Position numbers and translations under genes: made by a program. DNA of 64,000 nt from an uncultured Collinsella sp. (GTDB lineage: Bacteria > Actinomycetota > Coriobacteriia > Coriobacteriales > Coriobacteriaceae), in NCBI GenBank assembly GCA_900542945.1, contig UQPI01000003.1:1-64000 (forward strand), given 5' to 3'. This document shows, in pieces, positions 16,544-25,596 of this stretch (within the stretch, counting starts at the first letter, position 1; every line of letters starts with the position of its first letter). The notes beneath the pieces were generated by a model. The model had not been told where the DNA came from. It saw nothing but the letters and a program-made list of their open reading frames with translations, and did not search any database.

Positions 16544-18055
16544 CTATGCCACAGTCACGGCGACCTGGGTGTAGCGGGTGCAGGAGCACTCGGCGCGCGT
16601 CTGCACGGTGAGGGTGAGCACAAAGCGGTCGCCGGGTCGTGCGTCGGCGGGCACGATGAAAGTGGCATCCTCCGTGCATTCTTGCCATAGCGACAGATCC
16701 TGGACGCCTGCATAGCTCGACGGGTCTACGGCGACATCCCAATGCGCATCGAAGCCCCTGCCGTCGGGGTCGACGATGGTCGCCGCAAGGTCGATGCGCT
16801 CGCCGGCTGCGGCGCTGCGGTCGGCCGTGACCTCGACAACATGCGCCGGATGCGAGCAGGCTGCCGGATCATGGGCACACCATTGCGCGCGGGCGGCAAA
16901 GTCTTCCTGATAGGCACGCAGGTAGGGATTGAGATTGTCGTCTGCGGGCGTGCTGATGGAGGCAAAATCGGCGGGCGCCTTCGCATCGGGGTGTCCATCA
17001 AGAAACATGCGGCCGAGTAGCGTATCGAAGTCGCGGTCGTCAATACCGCGCAGGCCAAACGGCAGCAGCGGAATATAGGTCATGCTGTCGCCTTCGGCCA
17101 TAAAATCGCCGCGCTCAAACTGCACCGCGGGCATGCCTTCTAGGCCCCAATCCAGACGGGCATGCTTGCCAAACTGAAAGCGCTCGGGCTCGTTTTCGTA
17201 GACCTTACCATCGCCATAGAACATATAGCGCGCCATGAGGGGGCCGTTGCCCTGCGTGAGATTCTGCTCGGGCCAAGGAGCCTTAAACAGCGGCAGCGTA
17301 TCGGGCTGAGCTGTTTTGGCGTCGAAATAGTTGCCATACATATAGGGCGTACGCCAAAAGATGAGCTCGGGAAAGAGCTCGCGCCCATGGTCGAGCCACG
17401 AGTTATCCTGCCCCACACCATCGGCAACGCCCATCACGCGCACCTTCTGATAGACCCGCTGCTGTACGGCGGGCCACTCGGGCGTGGCGCGATAGCGCTC
17501 GGCAATACTCATGAGGGCGCGAACGATCGTATTCATACCACCCCAGCTGAGCAGCCATAACGTACGCGGATCATCATCCAGAATCGCCAGCGCAATTACG
17601 CGAGACCCCTCAGTTTCCTCAGTCACATCACCCTCAAAGGCAACATTTCCCACAAAGGTGCGCTCGATCATCTGGGCGGGCGTGGGAAACGGCGGCTCAC
17701 CGGCAGCGGCGGCATTTGCTTGCAACTGCGGCCAAGCCTGGGCATATTCATTACTCCAGAGACTCTCAATCCAATGCTCGGGAAACGGCCGATACTCACG
17801 AAGCTCGCCGGCTGGCGGATCGGGCTCATGAGGCACAACAGCCCACTCATAAGAGCGCCGCCCTTTGGTCCGCCAATGCGAATTCACCTCGCCGAGCGTA
17901 TGAACCCCATCCCCAAGAAAGTGATACTGCGAAGCCGTATACACCACAGCCTGAACATCAAGCAAGTTGAGATACAGAGCCAAATGAACAAGTGAGTTCA
18001 TATCATCGACTTCCATATCAGTGGTAACAATCACTCGAGTCAACTTCTGGGACAT
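16544..18055 (-). CDS. DUF1593 nucleoside-hydrolase-like protein (Sde182 family)
   Basis: A 503-residue protein. The N-terminal domain starts with VIVTTDMEVDDMNS, the metal- and ribose-binding style motif of the nucleoside hydrolase fold, and continues as in DUF1593 proteins (cellulose-binding Sde182 type). The C-terminal 90 residues form an immunoglobulin-like domain. There is no signal peptide, so it is probably intracellular and acts on a glycoside or nucleoside. The start at 18055 is preferred to a TTG at 18079 because GGAG lies eight bases upstream. The same-strand esterase upstream is separated by a long palindrome. Confidence 0.82.
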   Translation of the reverse strand: MSQKLTRVIVTTDMEVDDMNSLVHLALYLNLLDVQAVVYTASQYHFLGDGVHTLGEVNSHWRTKGRRSYEWAVVPHEPDPPAGELREYRPFPEHWIESLWSNEYAQAWPQLQANAAAAGEPPFPTPAQMIERTFVGNVAFEGDVTEETEGSRVIALAILDDDPRTLWLLSWGGMNTIVRALMSIAERYRATPEWPAVQQRVYQKVRVMGVADGVGQDNSWLDHGRELFPELIFWRTPYMYGNYFDAKTAQPDTLPLFKAPWPEQNLTQGNGPLMARYMFYGDGKVYENEPERFQFGKHARLDWGLEGMPAVQFERGDFMAEGDSMTYIPLLPFGLRGIDDRDFDTLLGRMFLDGHPDAKAPADFASISTPADDNLNPYLRAYQEDFAARAQWCAHDPAACSHPAHVVEVTADRSAAAGERIDLAATIVDPDGRGFDAHWDVAVDPSSYAGVQDLSLWQECTEDATFIVPADARPGDRFVLTLTVQTRAECSCTRYTQVAVTVA

Positions 18056-18184
18056 AGGAACAGCTCCAATCAAAATCAATTCAGCCAGTTACGCGCAAGG
18101 CAAGACGGGACCCACGCCCCCATCGCCCGCGACCCGGCGGCCCGCCGGAAGCGGCCGACCAGCGTTTCGAACAACGTTAACTTA

Positions 18185-18311
18185 GGGGGCTCTGACCTTT
18201 AGTTTTGTAAACATTCCGCAGCGCGAGCCCCGCTTATCCGATGCTCCGAAGGAGCAGGATAAGCGGGGCTCATGCGCGAGGACGTTTACAAAACTAAAGG
18301 TCAGAGCCCCC
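18185..18311. repeat. 127-bp nested palindrome, MITE-like
   Basis: The terminal 28 bases (18185-18212) are a perfect inverted copy of 18284-18311. Inside, 18225-18239 pairs with 18257-18271 over 15 bases and TGCTCC pairs with GGAGCA at the tip. The element sits between two minus-strand genes, ten bases after the esterase stop. No clear target duplication is visible, and no second copy was seen in the window. Confidence 0.85.
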
Positions 18312-18321
18312 GATGGGATGG

Positions 18322-19659
18322 TTACCTCGAAACCCTGGCCGACCACTCCCAGCAGCCCACCGGCTCGCCGTCGATGAGTACGTTGCCCCCGTCGAAGTCT
18401 TGATAACACAGGTCGTTGAATTGGTGGATCCACACGCCGTGGTTGAACGTCTTCTTGGCCGAGCCGTCGGCCTCGCGATACACGCCGGTCAGGTCCTCGA
18501 CATGGCTAAAGTAGGTGAGATGCACGTTGGCGCCGGCATCGCGCAGGCGCGCGAACAGCGGCAGCACGGTCTGTTGCGGGTGCACGAGCTCGTCGCCCTT
18601 GGAGTGCGTAAACCACAGCGGCGTCTTGGCGAGCGCGGCTACGTCCTCGTCCGTGGCGTTGTACCACGGGGCGCAGCAGGGAAGGCCCGCGGCGAAGAAA
18701 TCGGGGTAGTCGGCGCACAGGCGCAGGGTCATAAAGCCGCCGTTGGAAAGACCGGCGACCACGATGCGGTCGGTGTCGATGCGGTCGGCATGCTCGGCGA
18801 CAAACTCATCGATGAGCGCCTTGAGCACGGGGGAGTAGATGCTCTGGTTGGAGTGACCAAGCTGCTCGACGCCGTTGTCCATCCAAAACGTGGGCGACTG
18901 CGGCACGAGCACCCAGGCAAAGCCGCCAAAGTAGCGCTGGATCTGCGCCTGGCTAATGGCCGTCACGCGGTTGCCGATATAGGCGCGCGTGGCGCCTTCG
19001 CCCTGCGTGGCGCCCTTGCCCTCGCCGGCGCCGTGCAGATACACCACGAGCGGTGCCTTTTGGGGCACGACCGTCGCCTCGGGCGCAAAGGGGTTGAAGC
19101 ATGCCGAGTCTTCGGCCTTAAAGCTGGGCTCAAAGAAGCCGTATTCGAGCGCGATGCCGTCGACGGCGGTCTTTTGCGTGGCGTTGCTCCAGCCTTTGAG
19201 CGCGGGGCAGATGTTGCCGCGACAGGCATCGAAGACCAAGCCGCTGGTGGGATCGTCGCCGTCGTTGCCGGGAAGAGCTGTGAGCTGCGTGATGCGCAGC
19301 TGGTCATCGAGCATGCGCGAACCCATGACGCCGCCTTCGATGGTCTTGGTCAGGCGCTGCTCGGCGACCTCGAGCGCCACATGGGTGCCCACGGCGAGCT
19401 TACGTCCGTTCTCGTCGCACGGATATGCGGCGAGAATGTCGATGTAACCCACGGAGGGCGCGGCATGGTCGGCGCCGCGTTCCTTGCGCATCAGAACATC
19501 GCCCGAGCGCTCGTGACGCTCTACATATATATGGAAGGTGTTCGCGTCGATGTCGTTGGCGCGCACGGTGCAGGGCAGGTCGAGTACGACCTTGCTGATC
19601 CAGGGGCCAAAGTCGCCCAAGGTGGTGACGGTTGCGTAGGTACACAATTTGAGTTCCAT
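18322..19659 (-). CDS. Alpha/beta-hydrolase (prolyl-oligopeptidase/PHB-depolymerase-like esterase)
   Basis: A 445-residue protein with an N-terminal beta domain of about 200 residues and a C-terminal alpha/beta hydrolase domain. The oxyanion strand VVYLHGAGEG, nucleophile GLSNGG, acid in HSKGDELV and histidine near FNHGVWIHQF are visible. No signal peptide is seen. It probably removes ester groups from a carbohydrate. The start at 19659 follows GGGAGG; the longer reading frame upstream has no ribosome site. The promoter region upstream holds TAAACATGTTTA-type operators shared with the divergent PTS gene. Confidence 0.8.
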   Translation of the reverse strand: MELKLCTYATVTTLGDFGPWISKVVLDLPCTVRANDIDANTFHIYVERHERSGDVLMRKERGADHAAPSVGYIDILAAYPCDENGRKLAVGTHVALEVAEQRLTKTIEGGVMGSRMLDDQLRITQLTALPGNDGDDPTSGLVFDACRGNICPALKGWSNATQKTAVDGIALEYGFFEPSFKAEDSACFNPFAPEATVVPQKAPLVVYLHGAGEGKGATQGEGATRAYIGNRVTAISQAQIQRYFGGFAWVLVPQSPTFWMDNGVEQLGHSNQSIYSPVLKALIDEFVAEHADRIDTDRIVVAGLSNGGFMTLRLCADYPDFFAAGLPCCAPWYNATDEDVAALAKTPLWFTHSKGDELVHPQQTVLPLFARLRDAGANVHLTYFSHVEDLTGVYREADGSAKKTFNHGVWIHQFNDLCYQDFDGGNVLIDGEPVGCWEWSARVSR

Positions 19660-19707
19660 GAGCTGCCTCCCTTGCGCCGCGAATGCCTGGCATCTGCGGC
19701 AATACAA

Positions 19708-19723
19708 ACTAAACATGTTTAGT
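19708..19723. promoter_or_regulatory. Palindromic operator overlapping esterase promoter
   Basis: ACTAAACATGTTTAGT is a perfect 16-base palindrome. On the minus strand it overlaps a TATACT -10-like box, so a bound repressor would block the esterase gene. A related palindrome lies at 19791-19806. Confidence 0.6.
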
Positions 19724-19790
19724 ATAATCTAGAATTGAAGAATAACCAGATGAACTCGGTAAACGGCAAAATTGAACACGTCGTGAACTA

Positions 19791-19806
19791 CTAAACATAT
19801 GTTTAC
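19791..19806. promoter_or_regulatory. Second palindromic operator in divergent region
   Basis: TAAACATATGTTTA is a perfect palindrome with the same AAACAT half-site as 19708-19723, 83 bases away. The pair could support looping by one repressor. Confidence 0.55.
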
Positions 19807-19976
19807 TAGCTTCTAGCAGGGATTCTGTTGATGAGTTAACAGATCAGTGAGGTGTTCATCAAAAAAATCCCACGTAAATGGCTATATATCAATAGAGGGT
19901 CAAAGAGACCATCTCCCGCCATTCAAATACGTTCACCCCCGATTTCCTACCGTTCACCGGACTGTAGACGGCAAAA

Positions 19977-20041
19977 TTGCCATAAATTCGGCGCTCCGTG
20001 TAAACTAAAGCCCGTAAACGTTCAGTAAACACCTTGTTTAC
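19977..20041 (+). promoter_or_regulatory. Promoter and GTAAAC operator cluster of PTS gene
   Basis: TTGCCA (19977-19982), 18 bases, then TAAACT (20001-20006) form a likely promoter. GTAAAC occurs at 20000 and 20014 and as an inverted pair GTAAAC-CCTT-type at 20025-20041, overlapping or just downstream of the start point, where a repressor would act. Direct repeats of ACGGCAAAATTG lie at 19762 and 19967. The rest of the 488-base divergent gap shows no gene. Confidence 0.5.
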
Positions 20042-20147
20042 GACAGCGTATCCAAGGGTCCGGCAACCGTAAGGGGTTATAGTCGCCGGGCCAAAGGCGT
20101 GCCTAAGCCCAAGGGGGCTGGCACACGAAGATATGGGGAGGGGTCCC

Positions 20148-21575
20148 ATGGCAGTAGATAACAAGCAGATTGCCACCGATGTCCTCGAGCTCGTGGGCGG
20201 TGCGGAGAATGTTACCGTCGCCACCAACTGCATGACGCGCCTGCGTCTGACGCTCAAGGATAACAACAAGGCCGATGTGGAGAAGATCAAGAAGGTCAAG
20301 GGTGTTCTGGGTTGCCAGTTCGCCGGCAGCCAGCTCCAGGTCATCATCGGCCAGAACGTGCCCAAGGTGCTCGCCGAGTTCGTCGCCATCTCCGGCGTCA
20401 AGCAGGGTGCCGCGGTCGACGAGAACCTCGACGCTCCCAAGGAGAAGTTCGATATCAAGAACCTGCCCAATATCATCCTCGACTATCTGTCGGGCTCCAT
20501 GACCCAGCTGATCCCGCTGCTCATGGCTGGCGGTCTGTTCCGCACCATCGCTGCGGTTCTTGGCCCCACCATGCTCGGCGTTATCTCCGATACCGATCCG
20601 ACCTACACGTTCCTCTACACCACCCTGTACGAGGCCACGTTTACCTTTATCCCCATCTACCTGGGCTATGCCGCCGCTAAGAAGCTCGGCGCCACCCCGG
20701 TGCTCGGTATGCTCCTCGGCGGCGCTCTCATGGCCCCGTCTGTCGTCAGCGTCGCTACCCAGGAGGGTGGCGGAATCATCTCCGTCTACGGTTTCCAGAT
20801 CGCCGCTGCCAACTATCAGCAGTCCGTCCTGCCGATCATCCTTTCGGTGCCGGTCCTCTACTTCATCGAGAAGTTCTTTAAGAAGGTCATGCCCGACGTG
20901 CTGTCCACGGTCTTCACGCCGTTCTGCACCATGATTGTCACGATCCCCATCGCCTTCATCGTCCTTGCCCCGATCGGCAACGAGCTCGGCAACCTCATCG
21001 CCAACGCCCTCTTTGGTCTTGCTGACCTTGGCGGTATCGGTATCCTGATCGTTATGGCCATCCTCGGCGCCTTCTGGCAGCTCTTCGTGGTCTGCGGCAT
21101 GCACATGCCCGTCATCCTGCTCGCTCAGGTTCAGATCATCGCCGCCGGCTACGATCCCTTCGTCTTCGTTTCCACCAACTGCGCTATGGCCGCTGTCTGG
21201 GGCTGCGCCTTCGGTGCCTTCCTCAAGATGAAGAACCCCGACGAGAAGGGTCTTGCCCTGGGTTACGTCATCTCCGCTATCGCCGGCGGCGTCACCGAGC
21301 CCGCGCTCTTCGGTATCCTCATGCGCTTCCGTCGCACCATGCTCGGCATGTTCATCGGCGGTGCCATCGGCGCGGTGTTCTCCGGCCTCATGGGTGTTAC
21401 CTACTACCTGGCCGGCGGCGCCTCCAACTTCCTGGTCTTCACCAACTACCTGCAGGGTGGCCAGATGAACACCGTCTGGGCTATCGTCGGTATGGCAATC
21501 TCCTTTGTCATCGCCGCTGCCGTCGTCTTTGCCACTGGCTTCTCCAAGGAGGAGCTCGCCGAGATGGAGGCCTAA
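20148..21575 (+). CDS. PTS EIIBC, Glc family
   Basis: A 475-residue transporter with EIIB at the N-terminus (phospho-Cys28 in TNCMTRLRL), a linker, then the membrane EIIC domain from about residue 110 with the GVTEPALFG segment. It has no EIIA domain, like the EIIBC at 2344, to which it is only moderately similar. The start at 20148 has GGGGAGGGG upstream and gives MAVDNKQ. A strong terminator follows. The neighbourhood of esterase and DUF4038 hydrolase suggests a beta-glycoside or oligosaccharide substrate, not identified. Confidence 0.93.
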   Translation: MAVDNKQIATDVLELVGGAENVTVATNCMTRLRLTLKDNNKADVEKIKKVKGVLGCQFAGSQLQVIIGQNVPKVLAEFVAISGVKQGAAVDENLDAPKEKFDIKNLPNIILDYLSGSMTQLIPLLMAGGLFRTIAAVLGPTMLGVISDTDPTYTFLYTTLYEATFTFIPIYLGYAAAKKLGATPVLGMLLGGALMAPSVVSVATQEGGGIISVYGFQIAAANYQQSVLPIILSVPVLYFIEKFFKKVMPDVLSTVFTPFCTMIVTIPIAFIVLAPIGNELGNLIANALFGLADLGGIGILIVMAILGAFWQLFVVCGMHMPVILLAQVQIIAAGYDPFVFVSTNCAMAAVWGCAFGAFLKMKNPDEKGLALGYVISAIAGGVTEPALFGILMRFRRTMLGMFIGGAIGAVFSGLMGVTYYLAGGASNFLVFTNYLQGGQMNTVWAIVGMAISFVIAAAVVFATGFSKEELAEMEA

Positions 21576-21616
21576 GGCCAAACCGTTCGGTCACATATGA
21601 CCTCACCTACACGACA

Positions 21617-21654
21617 GGGCCCCGTCAGGCGTAAGCCCGGCGGGGCCCTTCTTG
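21617..21654 (+). terminator. Terminator of second EIIBC gene
   Basis: GGGCCCCG pairs with CGGGGCCC around a loop of about 16 bases, followed by TTCTTG. Confidence 0.75.
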
Positions 21655-21708
21655 CAAGGTAGACTGATGGGGCGGACGGTATTCGCCCGCGATGGTTTGC
21701 CAAGCGGC

Positions 21709-21743
21709 GGGGGCTTTCGCGCGGGGTTGCCGCGAAAGCCCCC
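21709..21743 (+). other. Strong hairpin in leader of DUF4038 gene
   Basis: GGGGGCTTTCGCG pairs perfectly with CGCGAAAGCCCCC around nine bases. It is 41 bases before the start codon and lacks a T run. It may be a leader structure or a remnant repeat. Confidence 0.5.
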
Positions 21744-21783
21744 GGCGGTTCGCAAATCCTTTATCAAACGAAAGGACATGCAG

Positions 21784-23097
21784 ATGAGTTTGGGAAAGCT
21801 GACCGTCAACGGTCGCCAGGATGGCTTTTTGTGCGAGGGCAAACCGTTCTTCTGGTTTGCCGATACGTGCTGGAGCGCATTTACGAGCATCGCCGAGAAC
21901 GACTGGGATTACTACCTGACCCGCCGTGCCGAGCAGGGCATGAACGTGCTGCAGATCAACACGTTGCCGCAGTGGGATCGCTGCTGCCCCGATCTGGGCA
22001 TTTGGCCCTATGCCAGCGAGGACGGCGTGCATTTTGATTGGTCCCGTCCCAACCAGGCGTACTGGGACCGCGCTGCTGCCATGTGCCGCGCTGCCGTCGA
22101 GCACGGCATTCGTCCGGCACTCGTGCTTATGTGGTGCAACTACGTGCCCGGTACCTGGGGTGCCAAGATTGCTGAGCGTTGCGGTGCCGAGGTTATGCCG
22201 CGCGAGGAGGTCCGCGCCCACGTTGCCCGCGTCGTCGAGAACCTGGGCGAGTTCGACCTCGTCTATGTGGTGACGGGCGATACCGACTTTACCAGCGACG
22301 AGGCGATCGCCTATTACGAGGATGCCCTCGACGAAGTCGTCCAGCGCGCGCCCGAGGCGTTGCGCACCATGCATATCAACCGCGGCAACCGCACCATTCC
22401 GTCACAGTACCTGGACCGCCTGGACTTCTACATGTTCCAGCCCGGCCACAACTACGAGGGCCAGCCCGAGGCCTGGCGCCTGCCGCAGGACTTTATCGCC
22501 AACTATCCCAAAAAGCCGATGGTCAACTCCGAGCCCTGCTACGAGCAGATGGGCGCCTCGCGCAATGTGTACTGGCGCTTCACCGCGCAGGACTGCCGTG
22601 CGAGCGTGTGGTCGTCGATCCTTGCCGGCGCCAGCGCGGGTGTGACCTATGGCGCGCACGGCGTTTGGAACTGGCAGACCAGCAAGAGCCAGGGCTCGGT
22701 GCTGGGCGAGGGCTTCGATATGCCGTTCCGCTGGCAGGAGTGTCTGCAGTTTGCGGGCGTTTGGGACTTTGGCGCGATCGAGCACGTGCTTGCCGGCCTG
22801 GGTGCTACGGCTGGTGACGACGCGCTTGCCGTGGTTCCGGCGCAGGAACTGATCGATGACGCGCGCGAGGCCATTCGTGTGGCGCGCGTTGGCGATCGCG
22901 TCGTCACGTACCTGCCGCGTACCACGGCGCTCAAGTTCAAGCTCGACGGCGCGCGTGACTGGACGGCAACGGTCCTCGACATGGAGGACAAGCGCATCGC
23001 CAAGTTGCCCGTCCGCGACAACGGTGACGGCACCGTGCGCGTGGCTCAGCATCCCTTTGAGCACGACGCCCTGGTGATCCTGACCCCCGGGCGCTAA
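21784..23097 (+). CDS. DUF4038-family glycoside hydrolase (apiosidase-like)
   Basis: A 437-residue protein with the DUF4038 TIM-barrel start (FFWFADTCWSAF, near residue 20) and DYYLTRRAEQGMNVLQIN typical of the family, followed by a C-terminal beta domain from about residue 350. Characterised relatives include GH140 apiosidases, but the substrate here is not known. There is no signal peptide, so it is cytoplasmic and would act on imported sugar. The start at 21784 is chosen because AAAGGA lies seven bases upstream. It follows the PTS gene but has its own leader. Confidence 0.8.
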   Translation: MSLGKLTVNGRQDGFLCEGKPFFWFADTCWSAFTSIAENDWDYYLTRRAEQGMNVLQINTLPQWDRCCPDLGIWPYASEDGVHFDWSRPNQAYWDRAAAMCRAAVEHGIRPALVLMWCNYVPGTWGAKIAERCGAEVMPREEVRAHVARVVENLGEFDLVYVVTGDTDFTSDEAIAYYEDALDEVVQRAPEALRTMHINRGNRTIPSQYLDRLDFYMFQPGHNYEGQPEAWRLPQDFIANYPKKPMVNSEPCYEQMGASRNVYWRFTAQDCRASVWSSILAGASAGVTYGAHGVWNWQTSKSQGSVLGEGFDMPFRWQECLQFAGVWDFGAIEHVLAGLGATAGDDALAVVPAQELIDDAREAIRVARVGDRVVTYLPRTTALKFKLDGARDWTATVLDMEDKRIAKLPVRDNGDGTVRVAQHPFEHDALVILTPGR

Positions 23098-23139
23098 CGG
23101 CTCTTCTCCAACATTTACAACCCAGTCCCTTTCATTAGG

Positions 23140-23210
23140 GTGCGACGGAATGGTTCCTGTATGACAGCTTTAAGCTGCCAAGGGGAGCCGTTCCGTCGCA
23201 CTCTTTGTTT
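23140..23210 (+). terminator. Terminator of DUF4038 gene
   Basis: A 12-base arm (GTGCGACGGAAT-type, 23140 onward) pairs with the segment ending at 23202, then TCTTTGTTT. The remainder of the 339-base gap holds one short repeat and no gene. Confidence 0.75.
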
Positions 23211-23275
23211 ACTCATTGGGGACGTACTTAAATGAGTGCTTAAATGAGTGGCAGTTGGAGGGCACTCCTTGTCGA
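23211..23275. repeat. ATTGGGGAC palindrome with partial second copy
   Basis: ACTCATTGGGGACGTACTT continues to AAATGAGT (23211-23237), followed by a second CTTAAATGAGT and a TTGGAGGGCACTCCTTGTCG piece like those near 41850 and 61600. Confidence 0.75.
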
Positions 23276-23436
23276 GCTGCAAGCCGCGCGCGCCCCTTCT
23301 GGGTCATGCGGCTCAAAATCGCGGCGTCATGCGGACGGCTGGGGTCGAATTTGCAACATTTCGAACTTGGCTTCGATATTGAGATTGGTTCTTTATTAAA
23401 ATGGTGTTCCGGACAACAAAGCGGGTGGGGGTTACC

Positions 23437-24981
23437 ATGAGGGACCTGGGAGACACAACCGCATATTTGCGCCGGGGCATGCGGGAGATTCTGTGCCTAG
23501 CGCTGTTCTTCTTCACGTTTTTGGCGTGCGAGTATTTCTTTGATGCGCGCATGGCCGAGTTCGTGCCATCGAGTGAGGTCGTCATCTACGAGAGCATCGT
23601 TGTCGGCGCGAGCGTGATTGGCTTTTTCGTGCGCCCATTTCTGTACTATCGCCGTCCCCAGACGATCGATGCGACGAGCGATATTACGGGCGTGCTGTTG
23701 GTATCGGCGTTGCTGCTGATGATTATGGCAGTGCGGTTTGAGGTAGTAATTGCCGGCGGCCTGGTGGCGTGCTGCGCCCTGGGCTATTGCGGATCGACCG
23801 CCCATGCCAATCTTGCGCGGCGTTTTGCGCAGACGCCCTGCCTGGCGCGCGCCGTGGCGGTTTCCTATGCTGCGGGCATTTTGGTGCAGGTGCTCAACCA
23901 TATGGTGATGCCTGCGGGCATTCCCCAGCAGTCTGTTCTCATTGCCTGTGCGATCGCGCTGGTGGGGCTGCTTCACGGTGCCCGCTGCGCTAAATTGCGT
24001 GATGAGCCTGCGCCCGAGTTCGAGGTCGGGATTGCCGAGCTATCGGTCGATGCGTCGGAGCGTGGCGCCAGGTGGCACGATGACCCCGAGGCAAAGGCGG
24101 CCTTTCAGGGCGCCGTGGTGCGTCTGACGGTGGCGACCGCTTGCCTCACCGGCGTGTTCGCGGCCCTCAATGCCGGCCTTACGACCTCGCATGCCGCTGG
24201 CGCTATCGATCTGGGCGACTGGCCGCGCTTGCTGCTGGTTGTGAGCGCCCTTGCCGCCGGCGTCCTGTATGACCTGCGTGGGCGTTCGTATATGAATATC
24301 ATCATGACGTGCGCCGCCATGCTGTCCACGCTCTCGTTCTTTGTGCTTATCACCGATGGCAACGGTGGCAACACGCTTGCCGCCACGATTATCTTTTACC
24401 TTGGCACGGGCTTTTTCGTGGTGTTCTTCACCGCGAAGTTCGCCGCGATTTCGATGTATGCCCGCTGGGCGTATCTGTGGCCGTGCATGGGCCGTGTTAT
24501 CAACAACGTTTGCTCGATACTCGTGACGGCTCCGGCGGTGGCGATTATCTCGAGTCAAAACGTGCTGGCGGCAGTGAGCGTCGTGCTCGTGCTGTTTGTC
24601 GGCATCGCGATTTCGCTGTTAGGGCAGTTTAGACAAGACGGTGAGGGCGAGGCGACGCACGGCGGGCTGGCGCTTGCCACCGACGATCTTGGCGTGAGCT
24701 GTGAGCCCGGCCAGGCCGACACGGTGCCCCTGGAGGCGCCGGAACTTTCGTTTGACGATCGGATCGATGGCTTCGTTGCCGCCTTTGGGCTCACCAAGCG
24801 CGAGCGCGATGTTCTGGAGGCGCTGGTCGTTTCGGACGACAGCGTGCAGGACGTGGCGGCGGCACTCTTCCTTTCGCGCTCCACGCTCTATCGCCACATC
24901 GCTTCGATCAACAAAAAGACCGGTGCCTCCTCGCGCGTAGCCCTCATCAACTTCTTCTGGTCCTGGACACCCCAAGACTAG
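23437..24981 (+). CDS. LuxR-family regulator with large membrane domain
   Basis: A 514-residue regulator. The first 400 residues hold about ten to twelve membrane helices resembling an MFS-type fold, and the last 65 form a LuxR helix-turn-helix (FGLTKRERDVLEALV ... AAALFLSRSTLYRHIASINKKTGA). Such membrane-anchored LuxR proteins are abundant in Coriobacteriia. The start at 23437 follows a G-rich site; 23401 is an alternative. A palindromic repeat follows the stop. No partner or target is adjacent. Confidence 0.85.
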   Translation: MRDLGDTTAYLRRGMREILCLALFFFTFLACEYFFDARMAEFVPSSEVVIYESIVVGASVIGFFVRPFLYYRRPQTIDATSDITGVLLVSALLLMIMAVRFEVVIAGGLVACCALGYCGSTAHANLARRFAQTPCLARAVAVSYAAGILVQVLNHMVMPAGIPQQSVLIACAIALVGLLHGARCAKLRDEPAPEFEVGIAELSVDASERGARWHDDPEAKAAFQGAVVRLTVATACLTGVFAALNAGLTTSHAAGAIDLGDWPRLLLVVSALAAGVLYDLRGRSYMNIIMTCAAMLSTLSFFVLITDGNGGNTLAATIIFYLGTGFFVVFFTAKFAAISMYARWAYLWPCMGRVINNVCSILVTAPAVAIISSQNVLAAVSVVLVLFVGIAISLLGQFRQDGEGEATHGGLALATDDLGVSCEPGQADTVPLEAPELSFDDRIDGFVAAFGLTKRERDVLEALVVSDDSVQDVAAALFLSRSTLYRHIASINKKTGASSRVALINFFWSWTPQD

Positions 24982-24983
24982 CT

Positions 24984-25026
24984 AACCACCACAAAGGGGA
25001 CAGGCACCTTTGTGGTGGTTTTTTAC
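24984..25026. repeat. Dispersed palindrome, CCACCACAAAGG family (copy 2)
   Basis: AACCACCACAAAGG pairs with CCTTTGTGGTGGTT around a short core beginning GGACAGG, followed by TTTT. It begins three bases after the LuxR stop, so it may act as its terminator. Confidence 0.85.
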
Positions 25027-25126
25027 CTGCAAAAATATGAATATGAGACATTTGTCACCTGCCGTTTTGGTGCTCAAAGGCATATGAATGTGATGCTGAG
25101 CAGAGCAGAACGGAGGGGGTGCACCT

Positions 25127-25576
25127 ATGGCGTCTCGGGGTTGCGCGTCTAATAAAATTGCGGGCGCGCTTATCGCCGTGGTGGTCTTTGCCGCGGCGGT
25201 GACACTCATGCGAGTTTACGTTGCCGGCGAACATGGCGCTCAGGGAAAGACTGCCGCGCAAGTGTCGCTCAACGATTGCGCTGCCGTTCCGGTGGCGGTC
25301 AAGCTTATCGAGGACGGGGAGGCGCGGACGGCCTATGAGACCGACGATGACGAACTGGTCGCATCGACTTTTGCCGCGCTCGATGGCTGCACCGTGGGGG
25401 ATGCGGTGGATGAGCGGACGAGCGATGCCGGCCGAACGCTCGTCTTTGTCTATACGGATGGCTCGGAGCAATCGGTAGAACTTGAGGGCAAAAACATCGT
25501 GCTCGATAAGACGGCGTATCGACTTAACGGTGCCGATGAGTTATGGCGGCAGCTTGCCGCAATCAAAAACAGCTAA
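25127..25576 (+). CDS. Small single-pass membrane protein, unknown
   Basis: A 149-residue protein with one N-terminal hydrophobic helix (residues 10-30) and a soluble outer domain with two cysteines (CAAVP and GCTVG). GGAGGGGG precedes the ATG. It is the first gene of a cluster with a zinc-ribbon protein and two lipoproteins. No family recognised. Confidence 0.7.
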   Translation: MASRGCASNKIAGALIAVVVFAAAVTLMRVYVAGEHGAQGKTAAQVSLNDCAAVPVAVKLIEDGEARTAYETDDDELVASTFAALDGCTVGDAVDERTSDAGRTLVFVYTDGSEQSVELEGKNIVLDKTAYRLNGADELWRQLAAIKNS

Positions 25577-25596
25577 CGAAATTAGGGATGTACGGG

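Noticed and set aside
20103..21581. 492-residue antisense frame over the second EIIBC gene
   Set aside because: Composed mainly of Gly, Asp and Glu as expected for a mirror of a hydrophobic protein; no start signal or family.
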